This document shows positions 60,258 to 64,000 of a stretch of DNA of 64,000 nucleotides, piece after piece. Source of the DNA: Flavobacterium sp. UBA6135 (GTDB lineage Bacteria; Bacteroidota; Bacteroidia; Flavobacteriales; Flavobacteriaceae); assembly GCF_002428305.1 (NCBI RefSeq), contig NZ_DIVJ01000048.1:1-64000 (forward strand), in the 5' to 3' direction. A program made the position numbers and the translations under genes. Within the stretch, counting starts at the first letter, position 1, and every line of letters begins with the position of its first letter. Under the pieces are notes generated by a model. That model was not told the origin of the DNA. It saw nothing but the letters and a program-made list of their open reading frames with translations, and ran no database searches.

Positions 60258-61721
60258 TTATTTATCAAGTTGATTTAAAACTTCTTTTACTGTTTCCATA
60301 TCATCAAAATGATATTTAACACCCTTTATTTCTTGGTAATTTTCATGACCTTTTCCGGCAATAAGAATAATGTCATTTGAATTGGCTAATTGACATGCCA
60401 CTCTAATTGCTTGGCTTCTATCAACAATTGCTAATGTCTTTTTTTGATTATGAAGTTCCACGCCTTTTTCCATTTGTTGGATAATATCAATCGGATCTTC
60501 ACTTCTTGGATTATCTGAGGTTAGAATAACCTTGTCACTCATTGCAGTAGCAATTTTTGCCATTATGGGTCGCTTGGTTACATCTCTATCACCGCCGCAA
60601 CCAACAACGGTAATCAATTGTTCGTTTTTAGTCCTGATTTCGTTCAAAGTCTCCAACACATTTTCTAATGCATCTGGCGTGTGAGCATAATCAACAATGG
60701 TGGTGATTTTATTTTTTGTGATAAAAAATTGAAACCTTCCCGAAACGCTTTCTAAGTTGGAAACCAATCGCAATACTTCAAAACTATCTAATCCAAGTTC
60801 AACAGCTGTTGCATAAATTGCCAATAAATTGTAGGCATTAAAAGCCCCAATTAATTTTACCCAAACTTCATTTTCATTAATTTTTAAAAGCAAGCCGCTC
60901 AATTGATTTTCAAGAATTGTTGCCTTATAATCAGCATAGGATTTTAAAGCATAACTCACTTTTTTAGCCGACGTGTTTTGAGTCATAAAACTTCCGTTTT
61001 TGTCATCAACATTACTGATGGCAAAAGCAGTTTTTGATAATTCATCAAAAAATGATTTTTTCACATCTCTATATTCAGCAAAAGAAGCGTGGTAATCTAA
61101 GTGATCATGAGATAAATTGGTAAATACACCTCCGGCAAAATGTAAAGCTTTAGTTCTTTTTTGGTGAATGCCGTGCGAACTTACTTCCATAAAACAATAA
61201 GCAACACCGGCTTTATTCATTTCGTCCAAATAATAATTTATGGTCAATGAGTCCGGAGTTGTATGTGTTGCTTTGTACTCTGTTTCATCAACCATAATTT
61301 TAACGGTGGAAAGCAACCCGACTTTAAAACCCGCGTTTTTAAACAATTGAAACAACAATGAAGCAATGGTTGTTTTTCCATTTGTTCCGGTTATACCAAT
61401 TAATTTTAAATTTTTTGAAGGATTTCCATAATAATTTGAAGCCATTAATGCCAAAGCAAGATTGGTGTCTTTCACTTGAATATAGGTAACTCCATTTACA
61501 ATCATATCAGGAAATTTGTTGCAAATCACAGCAACAGCTCCTTGATTTAATGCATTTTTGATAAAATCATGTCCATCTGAAAGAGTTCCTTCAATGGCAA
61601 CAAACACATCATTGAAGGTTATTTTTCTGGAATCAAATTCAAGTTTGTTTACCTCCAAATCGGTGGTTCCTTTAACCGCCTCAATGCTTACTTTATATAA
61701 TATGTCTTTTAGTTGCATCAT
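60258..61721 (-). CDS. murE: UDP-MurNAc-tripeptide ligase MurE (meso-DAP type)
   Basis: The 487-residue ligase has GITGTNGKTTIASLLFQLF (about 109-127), HTTPDS and CGGDRDVTKRP. The SDNPRSEDP segment contains the DNPR motif of enzymes that add meso-diaminopimelate. Its first ATG overlaps the transpeptidase stop as ATGA; the next codon is also ATG. Confidence 0.96.
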   Translation of the reverse strand: MMQLKDILYKVSIEAVKGTTDLEVNKLEFDSRKITFNDVFVAIEGTLSDGHDFIKNALNQGAVAVICNKFPDMIVNGVTYIQVKDTNLALALMASNYYGNPSKNLKLIGITGTNGKTTIASLLFQLFKNAGFKVGLLSTVKIMVDETEYKATHTTPDSLTINYYLDEMNKAGVAYCFMEVSSHGIHQKRTKALHFAGGVFTNLSHDHLDYHASFAEYRDVKKSFFDELSKTAFAISNVDDKNGSFMTQNTSAKKVSYALKSYADYKATILENQLSGLLLKINENEVWVKLIGAFNAYNLLAIYATAVELGLDSFEVLRLVSNLESVSGRFQFFITKNKITTIVDYAHTPDALENVLETLNEIRTKNEQLITVVGCGGDRDVTKRPIMAKIATAMSDKVILTSDNPRSEDPIDIIQQMEKGVELHNQKKTLAIVDRSQAIRVACQLANSNDIILIAGKGHENYQEIKGVKYHFDDMETVKEVLNQLDK

Positions 61722-63712
61722 GACAATTCAAGGATTATAATTTTATTTTGTTGCAAAGGTTCTCCCGGATGAATGGATTGTTTTTTCACTTTACCTTGTC
61801 CAATAATTTTTACTTTCATTTTAAGATTTTCAAACAATGCGACAGCATCCATGCCTGCCATTCCCACAACATTTGGTATGGTTTTGTTCTCTTTGTTGAT
61901 TAGCGTATAATACTTTTCAAAATTGGCGTCTTGAAGCTTATTTGATTTATCAGATTCTCTAACTTCATTGGTTGAAGGCACATCTGTAAATACTTTTTGA
62001 GCAATTCGTTTAAAAACCGGTCCGGAAACATCAGCACCATAATATCCTTTTGTTGTACTAGGTTTATGAATGACAACTATACAAGAATATTTAGGTTGAT
62101 CAGCTGGAAAATAACCTACAAATGAAGAAGCATAATAAAGGTTTGCTTTGTTTGCATAATCAACTTGAGCGGTTCCTGTTTTTCCTGCCATTGAAAAATC
62201 TTTAGAATATAGTTTTGAACCTGTTCCGCGTTTTACAACGTTTTCCAAAACCACTTTCACTTTATCAATTGTTTCTTTTGAGGCTATTTGAGATACAATT
62301 ACTTCTTTATCAAAAGTTTTAATTGTTTTATTCCACTCTTTAACTTCTTTTACAAACAAAGGCTTTATCATTTCACCATCATTTGCAATAGCATTATATA
62401 AGGTCAACGTTTGAAGTGGCGTCATAGAAACTCCATATCCATAAGCCATCCATGGTAATGTTGTTCCATACCAATTTTTAGCACCTGGTTGAGGCATAAT
62501 TGGTTTTCCTTCTCCGGCAATTTGTAATCCTAAAGGTTCATTTAATTTCATTCTATTTATATGACCTACAAATGCTTTTGGGTTATTTTTATAATTATCG
62601 TAAACTGCTTGAACTAAAATGGTATTGGATGACAATTCAAACCCTCTTGCTAAAGATATTTTTCCGTAACCCCCTTTTTTAGAATCACGAACTCTTCTGT
62701 TGTAATATGTAATTTCACCTCCGTTTGAATCATAAACTGTATTTGTATCCGCTTTTTTATCTTCAAAAAGTGCTAATAAATCCAATATTTTAAACGTAGA
62801 ACCCGGTTCATGAGATTCTTGAATCGCATAATTTATCGTTTCAGAATAGTTGCCGTTTTTATCTCTTCCTAAATTTGAAATTGCTTTAACATGTCCGGTT
62901 TTTGTTTCCATAACAACCACGCAGCCATGATCGGCTTCATAATACTGTAATTGTTTCAACAAAGCATGATGAGCAATGTCTTGCATATAAACATCAATTG
63001 TAGAAATGACATCATAACCGTCTTGTGGTTCAATTTCGTTTTCATCACGAATTGGCTTCCATTGTCCTTTGGACATTTTTTGCATTAAACGTTTTCCATC
63101 TTTGCCGTTTAAATAATCTTTAAATGCCCATTCAATACCTTTACCGTCAGGAGTTCCGTTTGGCGTTACTCTTTCATATCCAATGGTTCGTTCTGCAATC
63201 AAACCAATGGGATGCTCACGGATTGTTCTTTGCTCTGTAATAATGCCACCTTTATAAGGTCCTTTATTAAAGAGTGGAAAGCTTTTAATTCGCATGTATT
63301 GCGTGTAACTCAAACTTCTGGCTACCAAATAATACCTATTTTTGGTTGACCTTGCTTTTAATAATTCAGATTTGAAATATTGACTTGGTTTCCCTAACAT
63401 AACAGATAAGGAATCACAAAGTGGTTGTAAATTTTGATTGAAATCATCTTGATTTGGAGCCACAGCATCAAATCGGATTTTATAATTTGGAATTGATGTA
63501 GCCAATAAACTACCATCTGAAGAATAAATATTTCCTTTGTTTGCAGGAATTACAAAATTTTTAACTGTTCTTTCTTTTGCTAATTTTCGGTAATGTTCAC
63601 CTTCAACAACCTGAATGTTAGTAAGCTTTACAGCCACAGCAATAGCTAAAACTAAAACAACAAAAGCAGTCAGATACATCCTATATAAGATATGTTTATC
63701 GTTTGCTTCCAT
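61718..63712 (-). CDS. ftsI: Penicillin-binding transpeptidase with PASTA domain (FtsI-like)
   Basis: The 664-residue protein has a TM helix (about 12-32), a dimerisation domain (about 50-230) and a transpeptidase domain with S305-T-F-K308, SSN (361-363) and KTG (511-513). A C-terminal PASTA domain (about 605-664) recalls Gram-positive FtsI proteins. It cross-links septal peptidoglycan. It lies between ftsL and murE in the dcw cluster, which supports the FtsI role. Confidence 0.93.
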   Translation of the reverse strand: MEANDKHILYRMYLTAFVVLVLAIAVAVKLTNIQVVEGEHYRKLAKERTVKNFVIPANKGNIYSSDGSLLATSIPNYKIRFDAVAPNQDDFNQNLQPLCDSLSVMLGKPSQYFKSELLKARSTKNRYYLVARSLSYTQYMRIKSFPLFNKGPYKGGIITEQRTIREHPIGLIAERTIGYERVTPNGTPDGKGIEWAFKDYLNGKDGKRLMQKMSKGQWKPIRDENEIEPQDGYDVISTIDVYMQDIAHHALLKQLQYYEADHGCVVVMETKTGHVKAISNLGRDKNGNYSETINYAIQESHEPGSTFKILDLLALFEDKKADTNTVYDSNGGEITYYNRRVRDSKKGGYGKISLARGFELSSNTILVQAVYDNYKNNPKAFVGHINRMKLNEPLGLQIAGEGKPIMPQPGAKNWYGTTLPWMAYGYGVSMTPLQTLTLYNAIANDGEMIKPLFVKEVKEWNKTIKTFDKEVIVSQIASKETIDKVKVVLENVVKRGTGSKLYSKDFSMAGKTGTAQVDYANKANLYYASSFVGYFPADQPKYSCIVVIHKPSTTKGYYGADVSGPVFKRIAQKVFTDVPSTNEVRESDKSNKLQDANFEKYYTLINKENKTIPNVVGMAGMDAVALFENLKMKVKIIGQGKVKKQSIHPGEPLQQNKIIILELS

Positions 63713-63722
63713 TTTTAAATTT

Positions 63723-64000
63723 TCAATTATTGGTTTGAGTTACTACTTTTATTTTTTTTGGAGGAACGGTTGACGGCACTATCCCTCGTTTTTCCATTTT
63801 TTCAGAAATGGTGCTTTCCATTTTCAGTTTCATTAATTCTGAACGCCTGTCTACAAATTCTGATCGGTATTCTTTTACTTCTTTTGTCAATTCAACTGTT
63901 CTGAAAACCTTTTTTTCATACCGATGAATGTTATTAATCATTAACATGGCTAAAACAATCAAAAAAACTATAAACTTCCAGCTCTTTGACGCATCTTCAT
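63723..64000 (-). CDS. ftsL: FtsL-like cell-division protein, 5' end outside the window
   Basis: The frame is open from the stop at 63723 to the right edge without a start, so the N-terminus lies beyond 64000. The visible part has a TM helix (WKFIVFLIVLAMLMINNI), then a charged coiled coil (RYEKKVFRTVELTKEVKEYR) and a C-terminal segment with STVPPKKIKV. This is the flavobacterial FtsL-like layout, next to ftsI. FtsL bridges the divisome with FtsQ. Confidence 0.85.
   Translation of the reverse strand, partial: EDASKSWKFIVFLIVLAMLMINNIHRYEKKVFRTVELTKEVKEYRSEFVDRRSELMKLKMESTISEKMEKRGIVPSTVPPKKIKVVTQTNN

Overview
The window looks like a low-GC chromosome segment of a member of the Flavobacteriaceae, most likely Flavobacterium or a close relative. 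The evidence is a complete gldK-gldL-gldM-gldN cluster (gliding motor and type IX secretion), an exosortase XrtF pair, a short RpoD-type primary sigma factor, many promoters of the Bacteroidetes form TTG-N17..21-TAnnTTTG, almost no Shine-Dalgarno sequences, and a MurE with the meso-diaminopimelate motif DNPR.

Layout. Positions 1-2270 are accessory: a cut-off IS3-like transposase start, a decayed coding remnant beside it, a REP-like hairpin, several arrays of 7-, 8- and 11-bp degenerate repeats, and two small genes of unusual C-rich composition. 2271-3122 encodes a secreted leucine-rich-repeat protein. 3389-8863 is a three-gene RND efflux operon. 8946-14614 holds mixed housekeeping genes (DUF1761, pterin dehydratase, acyltransferase, ABC-F ATPase, DUF983, FAD oxidoreductase) and a Flavo-1-like structured RNA. 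14675-19319 is gldKLMN on the minus strand, followed upstream by a degenerate arginase-fold gene and topA. 23363-25780 is a regulator divergent from two envelope genes. 25877-32697 runs miaB, a sigma-54-type AAA+ activator, an LptE-like lipoprotein, a TPR protein, secG and groES-groEL.

32801-36659 (minus) is a four-gene envelope metal operon: a HYC_CC_PP-type Cys-rich protein, a TonB-dependent receptor, a secreted HMA metallochaperone and a DUF2490 protein. 36714-39921 (minus) carries xrtF, its partner gene, an ATP-cone/Mrr-nuclease/HhH protein and a beta-CASP nuclease. 39993-47601 (plus) holds a methionine-R-sulfoxide reductase, rpsO, pnp, an outer-membrane receptor-like barrel, rpoD (with an unusual Shine-Dalgarno sequence) and rpe. 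47722-49753 has a CBS protein, an MtfA-like peptidase, tRNA-Arg(UCG) and yqeY. 49861 to the right edge is the division and cell-wall (dcw) cluster on the minus strand, in transcription order ftsL-ftsI-murE-mraY-murD-ftsW-murG-murC-ftsQ-ftsA-ftsZ; ftsL runs off the window.

Most of the window is core flavobacterial genome. The best candidates for under-described biology are the ATP-cone nuclease plus beta-CASP nuclease pair, the HYC_CC_PP/TonB/HMA/DUF2490 operon, the intergenic 7/8-bp repeat arrays, the arginase-fold protein lacking metal ligands beside the gliding operon, and the paired palindromes upstream of gldK. All calls come from reading the sequence alone; no database search was run.
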